64,000 bases of DNA from Alistipes sp. (GCA_017623505.1 JAGAOZ010000003.1:1-64000), one strand, 5' to 3'; counted from the stretch's first letter, positions 45,061 through 54,993 are shown. A program made the numbers and translations. The notes: a model not told the origin generated them from the sequence alone.

Positions 45061-46125
45061 TTAACAACCTAACTTACTTTGTATCAGCTGCCACAAAAAA
45101 CTCAACGGCAGAACTTCGACGGTGCAAAGGTACAAAATCCAATGCAAAATCGAAACTTTTTTAGAAATAAACAGGCTTAAACTCTCCTTCAGGTATAGTA
45201 ATACCGAAATTGCAGCCAGGGCGCAACCAACATATAGCCAACCTTCATACACGCCCATCCAACCCATTTGTGCCAAGATGAGTATTGGAGCTACGACAAT
45301 GGTAATAAACACGAAATATACCGTTCGCATTTGTAGCATACTCTTTACCACGGCCTGTGACCGAGTTACCCATCCTATTGTATATAATATTGTATGTTGC
45401 ACAAGCATCAATGCCGCCAAAGCCACAATCACCACCACCGGCATCCATAAAGCCTCTTGCATCGAGCCGAGCCAATTCTCCGTACCGCCCCGCACAACAA
45501 CGCCGAGCGATAACACACCGACAAACAACACTCCGAGCAGGAGCAACTTACCCAAGAACCCGTAAAATATAATACTCTGACGCCTTTCCCTCACACCATG
45601 TGATGATAACACCTTACTTCTAAATACCGACGAGAACATCGCAATTACATCCTCGTAGTAGAGATATATGCTGTACACATATACGCCCATAGCTATCAGC
45701 ACCAAGGCATTGTATGCCCACACGCTCCACTCCGGCAACAGACTTATCATCGCACTCGGCTCCGCTGCTGAGGCTGTCACATCCACACTATCAGCCGCCA
45801 TCGGTAGCGCATCACCCATCTGGGCAACCTGCTCAACATTCGCCACATCACCCAATTCCGCGCCTTGCTCCACCACCTGCGCCTCCGCCTCCTGAGGCAA
45901 CAACTCACTCTGCTGTCCAAAAAGCTCTTCGGCCGATATGTTTCTCTTATCCAAACGCTCCTGATGCCACTGCTGAATCATAGCATCCACCAACTCGTCT
46001 GATGCGATATTGTCATACGAGAGCGTATCCACTGCCGACAACTCTCCCGTCCAGCGGTCCGTATAACGACGTAGCTCCTCAACACTCAGCGTGTCCAAAC
46101 CATTATTTCTGTTCTGCCAAGCCAT
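45061..46125 (-). CDS. DUF4271-like polytopic membrane protein
   Basis: The 354-aa protein has a soluble acidic N-terminal region (about 1-130, with VSVEELRRYTDRW-like and AQVVEQGAELG segments) and about seven membrane helices afterwards (e.g. VWAYNALVLIAMGVYVYSIY, LLLLGVLFVGVLSLGVVV, PVVVIVALAALMLVQHTIL). I assign it to DUF4271 from its size, topology and its place directly upstream of hemD, which is characteristic in Bacteroidetes. Function is unknown. Its start codon directly follows the stop of the upstream kinase gene. Confidence 0.75.
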   Translation of the reverse strand: MAWQNRNNGLDTLSVEELRRYTDRWTGELSAVDTLSYDNIASDELVDAMIQQWHQERLDKRNISAEELFGQQSELLPQEAEAQVVEQGAELGDVANVEQVAQMGDALPMAADSVDVTASAAEPSAMISLLPEWSVWAYNALVLIAMGVYVYSIYLYYEDVIAMFSSVFRSKVLSSHGVRERRQSIIFYGFLGKLLLLGVLFVGVLSLGVVVRGGTENWLGSMQEALWMPVVVIVALAALMLVQHTILYTIGWVTRSQAVVKSMLQMRTVYFVFITIVVAPILILAQMGWMGVYEGWLYVGCALAAISVLLYLKESLSLFISKKVSILHWILYLCTVEVLPLSFLWQLIQSKLGC

Positions 46126-47313
46126 CTATTCGAACACCTGTTTGAGAATTATACGAAATGTTGTACCATGACCAACCTCCGACTTGAGCACGAATATTTT
46201 TCCATGGTGATAATCTTTGACTATACGGCGTGACAACGACAGTCCCAAACCCCAACCTCGTGTCTTTGTCGTATATCCGGGCTTAAATATCCTGCTCCAG
46301 TTACCCTTTGCAATACCTTTACCCGTATCGCTCACATCTATAAACACCTGCTTGGCATTATACGATATCTTAACGTCTATGGAGCCCATACCCTGTATAG
46401 CATCCAACGAGTTCTTCAGCAAATTCTCTATCACCCACTCAAACAGAGCAACATTGATATTAGCCTTCACCGGAGCCATTGCCAGGCCGTTATAACTAAG
46501 CGTCACATTACGAGGTATACGCGTACGGAAATACATAACCGATGCGCCGACCACCTCATTGACATTGTTCGGCGTGAGAATCGTCTCCGCACCAATCTTC
46601 GAGAAGCGGTCCACGATTGTCGTCAGTCGTGATACATCCTTCTCTATCTCATCGACAACTGTTGGGTCAATATCTTGCGAACGCATATATTCCACCCATC
46701 CCAGCAATGACGAGATTGGCGTACCGAGCTGATGGGCAGTCTCCTTAGCCAAGCCTATCCACACCTGATTTTGCTCGTCACGTTTGGTAGACTGCAAGGC
46801 TATATATGTAAATACCAAAAAGATGATAATAATCAGAATCAACACATACGGGAAATAGTACAACGCCTTCAGCAGGTCGGATTGCCCGTAGTAGATGATA
46901 TATTGTTTGGTATTCAAGCCCCAGACATCACGCACCGTAACCACTCGCGGATTATACTCATTCGAAAGCTCCTCCAGTTTAGCATTATAGAGCTCTGCAT
47001 CCTCAAACACCTCTTTATCGATATGGTTACTCACAACAGGATTGAGATACTCGTCGGTAATGATAAAGGGGATATTGGTATGCGTACTTACGATATGCGA
47101 GATAAGCGGATCGATGGCTATATTACCGTTCACATCACCGCTCACACGCTCCATAGCTGCGACCCACAACTTCACATCATTCTGCTCTTTTTCGTGTAGC
47201 ACACGGGCCAGCTTATTGGTATAGAGCAATAAGACGATAGCGAGTATCAGTCCCACAAACAGGACTATTACTCGCAAATTTATCGTAATTCTGCCTAACG
47301 GCCACACCCTCAT
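46126..47313 (-). CDS. Membrane sensor histidine kinase without adjacent regulator
   Basis: The 395-aa protein has helices at about 12-31 and 154-173 enclosing a sensor of about 120 residues, then a dimerisation domain with GLAKETAHQLGTPISSLLGWVEYM (His194) and an ATPase domain (VIENLLKNSLDAI, DTGKGI, GWGLGLSLSRRI). No response regulator gene lies in this operon, so it is an orphan. It is 18 bp downstream of ctpA and abuts the DUF4271 gene, which suggests a role in envelope or heme-related signalling (inference). Confidence 0.92.
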   Translation of the reverse strand: MRVWPLGRITINLRVIVLFVGLILAIVLLLYTNKLARVLHEKEQNDVKLWVAAMERVSGDVNGNIAIDPLISHIVSTHTNIPFIITDEYLNPVVSNHIDKEVFEDAELYNAKLEELSNEYNPRVVTVRDVWGLNTKQYIIYYGQSDLLKALYYFPYVLILIIIIFLVFTYIALQSTKRDEQNQVWIGLAKETAHQLGTPISSLLGWVEYMRSQDIDPTVVDEIEKDVSRLTTIVDRFSKIGAETILTPNNVNEVVGASVMYFRTRIPRNVTLSYNGLAMAPVKANINVALFEWVIENLLKNSLDAIQGMGSIDVKISYNAKQVFIDVSDTGKGIAKGNWSRIFKPGYTTKTRGWGLGLSLSRRIVKDYHHGKIFVLKSEVGHGTTFRIILKQVFE

Positions 47314-47331
47314 CTCGCAGCTCCTCTCTAT

Positions 47332-49014
47332 TTAGTTTCGCTCAGTATCCTGCTCGCGAAGAATTGTCTGGTAACGCTCAGTATCCTTCAGCAACTCTAT
47401 TGCCGATGCTACCTCCTTGTCCGACGCCGCAGCATGCTCCAACACGCCCTCGTAATACTTGAATCGCAGCACGACATCGTGATTTATCAAATCCTCTATC
47501 TCTGCTCTGTATGTTCTCAGATTATCCTCCTTTGCATCTTTGAGTTTCTCTCCCAGCAGCTTCAGCTCTGCCTCTAAGTCGTCATCATGACGCTCCTCTT
47601 TTGCCGTCTGCTGTAACACTTCCAACGCCAAACGCGTACGTGACTCGTATGGCACCTCCTTGTCGGCCATATAAGCTATGAAGTCCTCATAATCTTGGTC
47701 TGTTATCGAGAACTCTCTAACATTAACCTCCAAATCGGGATTACGACGAACGTACTCATCCAGAAAATCCTCAATATAACCCAAGTTGTATAACACGACA
47801 GCAAACGTACTGATATACTCCGTCTCCTGCTTCACATCAGGCATAATACCCTTTCCATCATAGACCTTTCTACCATTGGCGGTCTTAAACTCTCTGATTA
47901 GCGAGTCCGGAACATTCTCCGCCGTTCTGCCATCATGTGCCGAGTAGTTAAGTCGCTGCACACATCTACCCGATGGAATATAATATTTTGCCGTTGTAAG
48001 TTTCAGCGTTGAGTTATATCCGATAGGTATTACCGTCTGCACCAAGCCCTTGCCGTAAGAACGCTGACCTACTACTACCGCTCTATCCAAATCCTGCAAC
48101 GCACCACTCACAATCTCCGATGCCGATGCCGAATTCTCGTTTATCAACACCACCAACGGAATCTTCTCTGCCACAGGAGCGTGTTTTGTCTTAAACACAC
48201 GTGTTGATTGTGCCGTGCGACCCTTCATCGTCACCACCTCTGTTCCCACAGGCAGGAATAACGACAACACATCTACCGCCTCGGCCAAGCTACCACCACC
48301 ATTGTTACGATAATCCAGAATCAGTGACTTTAGCTCTCCCTCGCTCTGCAACTTCTCTATTGCAGCCTTCATCTCCTCATAGCACCCTTCGGTAAAGTCG
48401 TTATGCACGATGTAGCCAACACCCTCTGTCACATATCCGCTATATGGCACACCCGGTATGGCAATTCTCGCTCGCGTCAGGTTATACTCCTTGCGCTGGC
48501 CATCCATCACACTCTGCACCGCCACCTTCACATCCGTTCCCGGTGTACCCTTCAGACGTGACGAGATCTCCGAGATAGACAACTTGGTCACATCCTCTCC
48601 ATCTATGGATAAGAACTTATCGCCAATCTTCATTCCTGCCTTATCCGATGGTGTTCCCTTATATGGCTGAGCCACCACGACGCTACTATCTCTGCGCATA
48701 CGTATCGTCGCACCTATACCTCCATATTTTCCCGTCGAAAGTATCTCGAACTCCTCCAATTCTGTCTCTGGAATAAAGGCTGTATAGGGGTCCAACTTAC
48801 TCAACATGCCGTTTGCGCCATCCTGGAGCAACTTATCCGATGCCACCTCATCGACATAGTTCGTCGATACCTCACGCATCACGTTAAGCATAATCTCCAT
48901 ATTTCGACCCAAATCCTGGTCTTTGTTCGTAGACCACAATTCAGCCGCAGCCGTCGATACCAAAATCACGACAGCGCATACACCAAACAGCAACTTATAC
49001 CAATTATTTCTCAT
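47332..49014 (-). CDS. ctpA: C-terminal processing peptidase, S41 family
   Basis: The 560-aa periplasmic serine protease has an N-terminal membrane/signal segment (about 7-24), a PDZ domain (about 92-180; YGGIGATI, GDKFLSIDGEDVT) and the S41 domain with LDYRNNGGG, NENSASASEIV (catalytic Ser297) and QRSYGKGLVQ (catalytic Lys322). A helical C-terminal region (about 440-560) is characteristic of Bacteroidetes members. It lies 24 bp after the small membrane protein gene. The substrate is not known. Confidence 0.94.
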   Translation of the reverse strand: MRNNWYKLLFGVCAVVILVSTAAAELWSTNKDQDLGRNMEIMLNVMREVSTNYVDEVASDKLLQDGANGMLSKLDPYTAFIPETELEEFEILSTGKYGGIGATIRMRRDSSVVVAQPYKGTPSDKAGMKIGDKFLSIDGEDVTKLSISEISSRLKGTPGTDVKVAVQSVMDGQRKEYNLTRARIAIPGVPYSGYVTEGVGYIVHNDFTEGCYEEMKAAIEKLQSEGELKSLILDYRNNGGGSLAEAVDVLSLFLPVGTEVVTMKGRTAQSTRVFKTKHAPVAEKIPLVVLINENSASASEIVSGALQDLDRAVVVGQRSYGKGLVQTVIPIGYNSTLKLTTAKYYIPSGRCVQRLNYSAHDGRTAENVPDSLIREFKTANGRKVYDGKGIMPDVKQETEYISTFAVVLYNLGYIEDFLDEYVRRNPDLEVNVREFSITDQDYEDFIAYMADKEVPYESRTRLALEVLQQTAKEERHDDDLEAELKLLGEKLKDAKEDNLRTYRAEIEDLINHDVVLRFKYYEGVLEHAAASDKEVASAIELLKDTERYQTILREQDTERN

Positions 49015-49038
49015 AGTTTCCTGAGCCTCACTAAACCA

Positions 49039-49512
49039 TTACTCCTCTACGCCCATGCGTTTTCTCTCCAATAGCACTTGCAGATAATATACCACTCTGG
49101 CGACCATACGACGTATACCCTTCACCACAATCCATTGACCATTCTGCTCTACGGTAATCTCATCCTCAAAGAGCAAGAAGGCTCTCTTTATGGTACTCTC
49201 TGCGCCAAAAACCAACACGCCGTTATCCTCTCGTTTGAGCACATAGCCCACCTTCTTGAAGGCGTCAATCACCACAGGCTTATCCTCCACAAGGTATGCC
49301 ACCTCTCTGCGCGTCATAAAACCGAAGAATGGATATGCCAACGACAGAGCCACCATCATTGCCACGAGCCATACGCCATTCTCGCTCTTAAGATTCAGCA
49401 TCAACATCTGCCATGACACCGCAGCATCAAAATCCGACATCACCCATACCAGCGCCCAATATAAAACGCCAAAAAATATAAAATATTTTACCGCGCGAAC
49501 TATATACTTCAT
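49039..49512 (-). CDS. Small membrane protein, 157 aa, unknown
   Basis: The protein has two predicted membrane helices (about 9-28, YFIFFGVLYWALVWVM; about 48-68, WLVAMMVALSLAYPFFGFM) followed by a soluble domain with alternating strands (YVLKREDNGVLVFGA, LFEDEITVEQNGQWIVVKG) and a basic tail. I do not recognise a family. It lies between ispH (4 bp) and ctpA (24 bp) in the long operon, so envelope function is likely (inference). Confidence 0.7.
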   Translation of the reverse strand: MKYIVRAVKYFIFFGVLYWALVWVMSDFDAAVSWQMLMLNLKSENGVWLVAMMVALSLAYPFFGFMTRREVAYLVEDKPVVIDAFKKVGYVLKREDNGVLVFGAESTIKRAFLLFEDEITVEQNGQWIVVKGIRRMVARVVYYLQVLLERKRMGVEE

Positions 49513-49516
49513 AACT

Positions 49517-50377
49517 CTACATATTTTTAATTTTCTCTGCTATCTGTTCCATAAGCCACAGCGGAGTTGATGTTGCACCACATATTCCGACACTCTCACA
49601 CCCCGCGAACCACTCTTCACTCATCTCGCTCTCATCCTCCACACAATACGACTTCCGATTAGCCTTTCGGCACACCTCGTAGAGGACCTTTCCGTTGCTG
49701 GATTTCTTACCACACACAAATACCACCACATCGTGTCGTGAAGCAAACTCTCTGAGCGACTGTTCTCGGTTAGCAACCCTTCGACATATCGTATCCTCCG
49801 CCACCAATAAATCCTCATCCCATAGACGTTCACGAATCATCGCAGCCACTTGGTTAAACAACGCCACACTCTGTGTTGTCTGCGAGAGTAGATATATAGG
49901 ACGTTCGTAATCCAACAGTGCCAAATCCTCAACGCCCTCGATGACCACTATCTCCTCCTTGATTTGTCCCGTAAGGCCCACCACCTCGGCGTGTCCTCTC
50001 TTGCCCAGGATAGCGACCTGTCCACCAAACTCCTTCATCATATCACGAGCCTTTATCACTCGTTGTTGCAGAGCTGCCACCACAGGACATGTAGCATCCA
50101 CCACCTCTATACCCAACTCTTTAGCTCGCTCGAATGTTGTCGGAGGCTCTCCGTGTGCCCTTACAAAAAGACGACATCCTGCCACTTTAGCCATATCTTC
50201 ATGCGTGACGCGTTGCAGGCCCAACCCCTCCAAACGCTGCACCTCCTTAAGGTTGTGCACTATATCACCCAATGAATAGATTTTCGAGCCGACATCTTTC
50301 AGTGCCTCTTCAGCCAACGATATCGCCCTTACTACTCCAAAGCAGAAGCCCGAATTGGTATCTATCTCAACAATCAT
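49517..50377 (-). CDS. ispH: 4-hydroxy-3-methylbut-2-enyl diphosphate reductase
   Basis: The 286-aa iron-sulfur enzyme makes IPP and DMAPP, the last step of the pathway begun by Dxs (also in this window). Cluster ligands are Cys12 (GFCFGVVRAI), Cys97 (DATCPVV) and Cys266 (GICGATSTP); His41 (IVHN), His75 (RAHGEPP) and the GHAEVVGLTGQ segment (with the catalytic Glu) are present. It lies between cmk and the small membrane protein gene with 6- and 4-bp spacers. Confidence 0.96.
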   Translation of the reverse strand: MIVEIDTNSGFCFGVVRAISLAEEALKDVGSKIYSLGDIVHNLKEVQRLEGLGLQRVTHEDMAKVAGCRLFVRAHGEPPTTFERAKELGIEVVDATCPVVAALQQRVIKARDMMKEFGGQVAILGKRGHAEVVGLTGQIKEEIVVIEGVEDLALLDYERPIYLLSQTTQSVALFNQVAAMIRERLWDEDLLVAEDTICRRVANREQSLREFASRHDVVVFVCGKKSSNGKVLYEVCRKANRKSYCVEDESEMSEEWFAGCESVGICGATSTPLWLMEQIAEKIKNM

Positions 50378-50383
50378 CCCGCC

Positions 50384-51085
50384 TTACGCCTCTACTGCTG
50401 CTCTATACTTCTCCAAGAACCACTCCATCTGCTCCTCGACGTTCATGTAGCTGTTATCCAGCACCACAGCATCTTCTGCCTTGCGCAGTGGAGATATTGC
50501 ACGACTCATATCGGCCTTATCGCGAGATATAACATTCTCCAGAATCTCCTCCATTGTCACGCTATCACCCTTCTCTGTCAGCTCCTTATAACGTCGCTCG
50601 GCACGCACCTTAGCATCTGCCTGCATAAAAATCTTCAGCTCGGCATCCGGGAACACCACCGTACCTATATCGCGGCCATCCATCACCACGCCACGGTCAC
50701 GTCCCATCTGCTGCTGCATTGCCACCAGCTTCTCACGTACCTGCTTGATAGAGCTCACACCACTCACACAGTTGCTTACCTCTATCGAGCGTATTCTACC
50801 CTCTGCCAAATCGCCATTCACGTATATATCGCTTGCGCCACGACGCGGATTGAAGCGGAATGTAATCTCTATCTGAGGCAACAACGCCACCACAGCATCC
50901 TCATCCACTACTCCCGAGCGTATTGCGCCCTGTTCCAACGCAAAGAGCGTCACAGCACGATACATCGCGCCTGTATCTATGAAGATGTAGCCCAGACGGG
51001 CTGCTATTGCCTTAGCGAATGTACTCTTGCCACACGACGAGAAGCCGTCGATGGCGATAACTATTTTCTTATTTTTGGTTGTCAT
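50384..51085 (-). CDS. cmk: Cytidylate kinase
   Basis: The 233-aa enzyme phosphorylates CMP and dCMP. It has the P-loop DGFSSCGKSTFAKAIA, IDTGAMYRAVTLFA, and VVMDGRDIGTVVFPDAELKIFM, the signature substrate segment. It lies 4 bp after the LysE-family gene and 6 bp before ispH; the cmk-ispH pairing is widespread in bacteria. Confidence 0.96.
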   Translation of the reverse strand: MTTKNKKIVIAIDGFSSCGKSTFAKAIAARLGYIFIDTGAMYRAVTLFALEQGAIRSGVVDEDAVVALLPQIEITFRFNPRRGASDIYVNGDLAEGRIRSIEVSNCVSGVSSIKQVREKLVAMQQQMGRDRGVVMDGRDIGTVVFPDAELKIFMQADAKVRAERRYKELTEKGDSVTMEEILENVISRDKADMSRAISPLRKAEDAVVLDNSYMNVEEQMEWFLEKYRAAVEA

Positions 51086-51089
51086 ATAT

Positions 51090-51773
51090 CTATTTAACAG
51101 TTACTGTAAGAATATCTACAAATGTCGATAGGATAGTGTATATACCCAACACTCCGATAGTCACACCTGCCACATGATTTATAGTCAGCATGTGACGAGG
51201 ACGGAATCTACGACGGAACAAATCAATAAGCAGCGTCAGCAAGAACCACCAAGCTATCGCCCCCACAAAGAATCCCGACATCACAAACAGGCTATGCCAT
51301 GAACTTGACATGACCACCGTTGTCGAATCCAAACCCACATCGAACATTGCAAAGAATGCCAACAGATAAGGTATAATCAGTATGAAATTTGCCAGTGTGA
51401 AGGCAAACATTGACGAGAAATCTTGCCACAAGTCGCTCTTTCCTGCACGGTTTTTGCGAATCTGCTTAGCCGGATTTTGCAGGAAGATGTATACGCCGAC
51501 AGCCACCACGAAGATACCTGCCACCACCTGCAACAAATCTCTATATCTATCTATCTCGGCCTGCAACATCGAATAAAAGAAGAAAGCAATCAGCGCCATC
51601 AACACATCGGCACACGCCACGCCGATACCCGACACCAAGCCCGAACGCCTTGTTTTACTCAGTGTTCGTTGAATACACAGCACAGCCACAGGACCCACCG
51701 TCACCGAAGATGCCAAGCCGACACCCACGCCCTTCAACGACACCTCCATTATATTAATCAAATCGAAACCCAT
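51090..51773 (-). CDS. LysE-family translocator
   Basis: The 227-aa inner-membrane protein has about six hydrophobic helices, begins with the family pattern GVGLASSVTVGPVAVLCIQRTL after a short N-terminus, and carries SDLWQDFSSMFAFTLANFILI in the middle. LysE-type proteins export amino acids or similar solutes; the substrate is unknown. It is the first gene of the long leftward operon, with a minus-strand TAACTTTG -7 box at 51800-51793. Confidence 0.85.
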   Translation of the reverse strand: MGFDLINIMEVSLKGVGVGLASSVTVGPVAVLCIQRTLSKTRRSGLVSGIGVACADVLMALIAFFFYSMLQAEIDRYRDLLQVVAGIFVVAVGVYIFLQNPAKQIRKNRAGKSDLWQDFSSMFAFTLANFILIIPYLLAFFAMFDVGLDSTTVVMSSSWHSLFVMSGFFVGAIAWWFLLTLLIDLFRRRFRPRHMLTINHVAGVTIGVLGIYTILSTFVDILTVTVK

Positions 51774-51792
51774 CTATTCTCAAAATTTGTCG

Positions 51793-51800
51793 CAAAGTTA
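51793..51800 (-). promoter_or_regulatory. -7 box of the lysE-to-yidD operon
   Basis: TAACTTTG on the minus strand, 20 bases upstream of the first start codon. A clear TTTG at -33 is not seen. Confidence 0.5.
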
Positions 51801-52026
51801 CAGATTTAATATGAAATATTAAACCTTTAGTCGATTTTTCTTTAAGGGAGGTTCCATAATTTAGGCCAAGCCAATTAGAACAACCCTTAACACAATCCAT
51901 TTTAGCTAAATCTTGCAAAAGTTCTGCTAAAAATCAAATTGTTAATAAAATATCGAAAACTTTATCGACGCACCGGGTTTTGAGTGAATATGATTATCTA
52001 TTTTTGTAATGTAAAAATTTGTTTTT

Positions 52027-52344
52027 ATGGAAAAGGAACAAGAAGCTAAGCTCTGCATAGAGGTCCCTGAGGATGTTGCCGACGGTGTTTACTCAAATTT
52101 GGCTATTATTTCACACTCCACCTCGGAGTTTATCATAGATTTCGCCCGCTTACTTCCGGGAGTCAAGAAGGCTAAAGTCAAAAGCCGCATTATTCTCACT
52201 CCTGAGCATGCTAAGCGACTGTTGCTATCGTTGCAGGACAACGTGACCCGTTACGAGAGCAATGTCGGCAAGATTGAGATTGGCAAGTCTGCCCCCAAGA
52301 GTGACGATTTAGTCTTCGGTATGGGCCCTAAAGGCTTAGCATAG
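52027..52344 (+). CDS. DUF3467 family protein
   Basis: The 105-aa protein matches DUF3467: CIEVPEDVADGVYSNLAIISHSTSEFIIDFARLLPG (in parts) and VKSRIILTPEHAKRLLLSLQDNVTRYE. Family members are small and cytoplasmic, of unknown function, and occur singly across Bacteroidetes. A TATTTTTG box at 51999-52006 with an upstream TTTG (51979-51982, 16-base spacer) is a possible promoter. It ends at an 18-bp perfect terminator stem. Confidence 0.9.
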   Translation: MEKEQEAKLCIEVPEDVADGVYSNLAIISHSTSEFIIDFARLLPGVKKAKVKSRIILTPEHAKRLLLSLQDNVTRYESNVGKIEIGKSAPKSDDLVFGMGPKGLA

Positions 52345-52360
52345 AGCCTCTTAAATATAC

Positions 52361-52400
52361 AACAAGAGCCTGTCTAACGCGTGTTAGACAGGCTCTTGTT
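52361..52400. terminator. Terminator between DUF3467 and the outer membrane protein gene
   Basis: AACAAGAGCCTGTCTAAC (52361-52378) and GTTAGACAGGCTCTTGTT (52383-52400) form a perfect 18-bp stem with a GCGT loop. Confidence 0.85.
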
Positions 52401-52475
52401 TATAACTGAAAACTGAAAACTGAAAACTAAAAACTAAAAAACTTTTCAGCTCTCACCTTTCACTTTTCACCCTAT

Positions 52476-54863
52476 TTACTGCCCTTGTCCCTGATTATTA
52501 CCACTTTGAAGACGTGAGCCATCATCACCTCGCTCTACGGAGCGTGAGCGGAACTGTTTACCTGTTGAGAAGCTATACGATATACCGAATCGCACATTAA
52601 ATCGCATATTAAAGTTCTTCTGCTCCAGCGTGCGTGTGAAGTCATCCTGCGCTGTTGTTAGGTCCATATCTATCGGAATAATATTCTGGAAACCGCATGT
52701 CAGCGTCCACTCATTCTTGATACGTTTCTTGAGTGTAACACCCAAGTTATGCATCGTCGAGATAGTCATATTTCCCACCGTCATATCGGTCATTCCGTAG
52801 TAGTTCACATCCACATAGAACTGCTTTGGCAGCGTGAAGGTCATCATCGAGTTCCAATTCAACATCTCGGTTGTCGATTTTGGGCTATCGGGTGTAAGTT
52901 TCTGCTCCTGAATCATACCAAACATATTCACGTTCCAACTCCACCATTTAGTAGGCGTAAATGGCAGATTTACCGAGAGTGCATAGCGATTCAGACGCGG
53001 CATATTCACCTGACCTATACACAACATACGCTCATCCTCCGCATCGGGTACAATCATCTGCTGTATAGCATCTTTTGTCGTCGAGAGCATCAGCGTTACC
53101 GAGTATTTATACTTCATCACGGCCGTCAGCGAGAAGTTATTTACATACGAAGGGTCCAGCTCCGGATTACCCATTTGGTAGCTGTAATCCGAAATCTGCA
53201 TACGGCTGGGCGAAAGGTTCCAGAAGTTAGGACGTGAGATAGTTCGCGAGTACTGCGCTACGAGCGAATATTGTCCCATTTTATCCAACATATAGGATAC
53301 GTTAGCGTTAGGGAAGAGCGAAAAATAGTCCTGTTCCACATCGCCCTTACCATTTGTCGAGGTATACTCTCCACGCAGACCTGCCACCAAGCCCCACTTA
53401 CCCTTACGCATCGAGAAGACACCATACAGCGCAGCGATATTCTCCGTATACGATATATCGAAATCCTCCACCGTCGAAGGCACCCACTGCTCATCTTTCT
53501 GGTAACGATACATAGCATCCGAGTTTACGTCGTTCCAGGTGTATTTTGCACCATACTTCAAGCTCATCGTCGGAGCAAATATCTTCTGTCTGTCGATTGA
53601 TGCTGTCGCTACTCGATACAGATTTCCGTTGTCGTAACGGTAGAGCGAATCGGCCTTGCCCTGCGGTTGCTCATACTTTGTCAGGCCATCCTGCCAACCG
53701 TTATCCTTGCGATGTGTGAAATCGCCAATGAGCTTCAGCGTCGAGCCCAAGTTATCTGTCTTATATATATAGTTTACCGTAGCCGTATAGCTGTTATTCT
53801 TATCGGCATTGGTGTAACCACTTCGTGTGAGTGTCGAGAGCGATGCATCACTCTGCACTACATACGCCGTCGAAGACTTCGAGTCGGTATCAAATTTACC
53901 GCCATTGTAGTCCAACGAAGCACCCACCGAATGTTTGTCGTTTATCTGCATAATAGCCGAGAGGCTACCGCCGCCAAAGCTACCTCCTACATCTATATCT
54001 GTTTCCGAGTCGATATTTGTCAGCGACTGCAAGTAACGTGTTCTCTCGTCAATACTCTGGTCTTGGTCGAAGTTGTAAAACCAACCACTTGCCGAGAGGT
54101 CAAACTTACCCACGTGCGCGTTCATCGAGATATTTGGCGAGTACGACGAGCCCAATCCCGACTGCTGCGTCGAGAAGTTCACCGAGCCCATCAGACCATC
54201 ATCCAGTCGCTTGCGCAACGAAATCATAATCATTCCGCCCGAAGAGTTTGCATCGTAGTCGGCTCCCGTCTGTGGCACAATCTCTATCTTTTGGATATTC
54301 TCGGCACGCAGACCCTTCACGTAGTTTACCAAATCTCTACCCGAAAGCTTCATCTCGCGACCATTGACATAGACCTTTGTGCCACTTGCTCCCAAAATAG
54401 AAATCTCGTCATCATCGACCTTCACTCCTGGCGACTGCTTCAGCAGCTCCTCGCCATCCTTACCCACAGCCTGCTCCGATGCCGCCACATTCACCACAAA
54501 GCGGTCCGCCTCACGCGTAATCATCTCAGCCTCAACGACCACCTCTCCAATCTCTGTTGCCGACTCTTTGAGTGTTATATCGCCTAACTCCACGTCGCCC
54601 GCAACACTCACGCTCTTCTGCCACGCCTCGTAGCCCACGAACTCTACCATTATATTATACGAGCCATCTTGCAGCTGAAGCACAAAACCTCCCGCATCGT
54701 CGGTCGCTACGCCACGCACCACATCTTCGCCCTGCATAGCCATCACCGTTGCATAGCCGATAGGCTTACCTTCAACGTCCACCACACGACCTGTCACGCG
54801 GCTCATTGCCATTACACTTGTCGCCATCAACAACGCCAGCGACAACAGAAAAAATCTTCTCAT
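52476..54863 (-). CDS. Outer membrane beta-barrel receptor-like protein (TonB-dependent type)
   Basis: The 795-aa protein has a signal peptide (ending SVMA), a carboxypeptidase-regulatory-like domain (about 20-100; VTGRVVDVEGKPIGYATV), a plug-like domain (about 115-215; LLKQSPGVKVDDDEISILGASGTKVYVNGREM) and a long barrel rich in aromatic-ended strands, with the C-terminal segment FNMRFNVRFGISYSF. This is the outer membrane beta-barrel family (OMP_b-brl_3-like) of Bacteroidetes. The C-terminal tail RSVERGDDGSRLQSGNNQ extends past the barrel. Substrate unknown; no SusD or extracytoplasmic sigma factor is adjacent. It is monocistronic. Confidence 0.88.
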   Translation of the reverse strand: MRRFFLLSLALLMATSVMAMSRVTGRVVDVEGKPIGYATVMAMQGEDVVRGVATDDAGGFVLQLQDGSYNIMVEFVGYEAWQKSVSVAGDVELGDITLKESATEIGEVVVEAEMITREADRFVVNVAASEQAVGKDGEELLKQSPGVKVDDDEISILGASGTKVYVNGREMKLSGRDLVNYVKGLRAENIQKIEIVPQTGADYDANSSGGMIMISLRKRLDDGLMGSVNFSTQQSGLGSSYSPNISMNAHVGKFDLSASGWFYNFDQDQSIDERTRYLQSLTNIDSETDIDVGGSFGGGSLSAIMQINDKHSVGASLDYNGGKFDTDSKSSTAYVVQSDASLSTLTRSGYTNADKNNSYTATVNYIYKTDNLGSTLKLIGDFTHRKDNGWQDGLTKYEQPQGKADSLYRYDNGNLYRVATASIDRQKIFAPTMSLKYGAKYTWNDVNSDAMYRYQKDEQWVPSTVEDFDISYTENIAALYGVFSMRKGKWGLVAGLRGEYTSTNGKGDVEQDYFSLFPNANVSYMLDKMGQYSLVAQYSRTISRPNFWNLSPSRMQISDYSYQMGNPELDPSYVNNFSLTAVMKYKYSVTLMLSTTKDAIQQMIVPDAEDERMLCIGQVNMPRLNRYALSVNLPFTPTKWWSWNVNMFGMIQEQKLTPDSPKSTTEMLNWNSMMTFTLPKQFYVDVNYYGMTDMTVGNMTISTMHNLGVTLKKRIKNEWTLTCGFQNIIPIDMDLTTAQDDFTRTLEQKNFNMRFNVRFGISYSFSTGKQFRSRSVERGDDGSRLQSGNNQGQGQ

Positions 54864-54993
54864 AACCTGATATTTATTTTACACTTTACTACATTAGACG
54901 CAGCACACACTATAATAACTACAAAAATGTGAAAAAATTATTCAACCCACTGATAAATATACGTTTTTGCAGCCCAAATGTAACATCTCTCTT

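Noticed and set aside
53667-54587. 306-codon + strand frame inside the outer membrane protein gene
   Set aside because: Antisense shadow; sequence is an unnatural Arg/His/Ile mixture.
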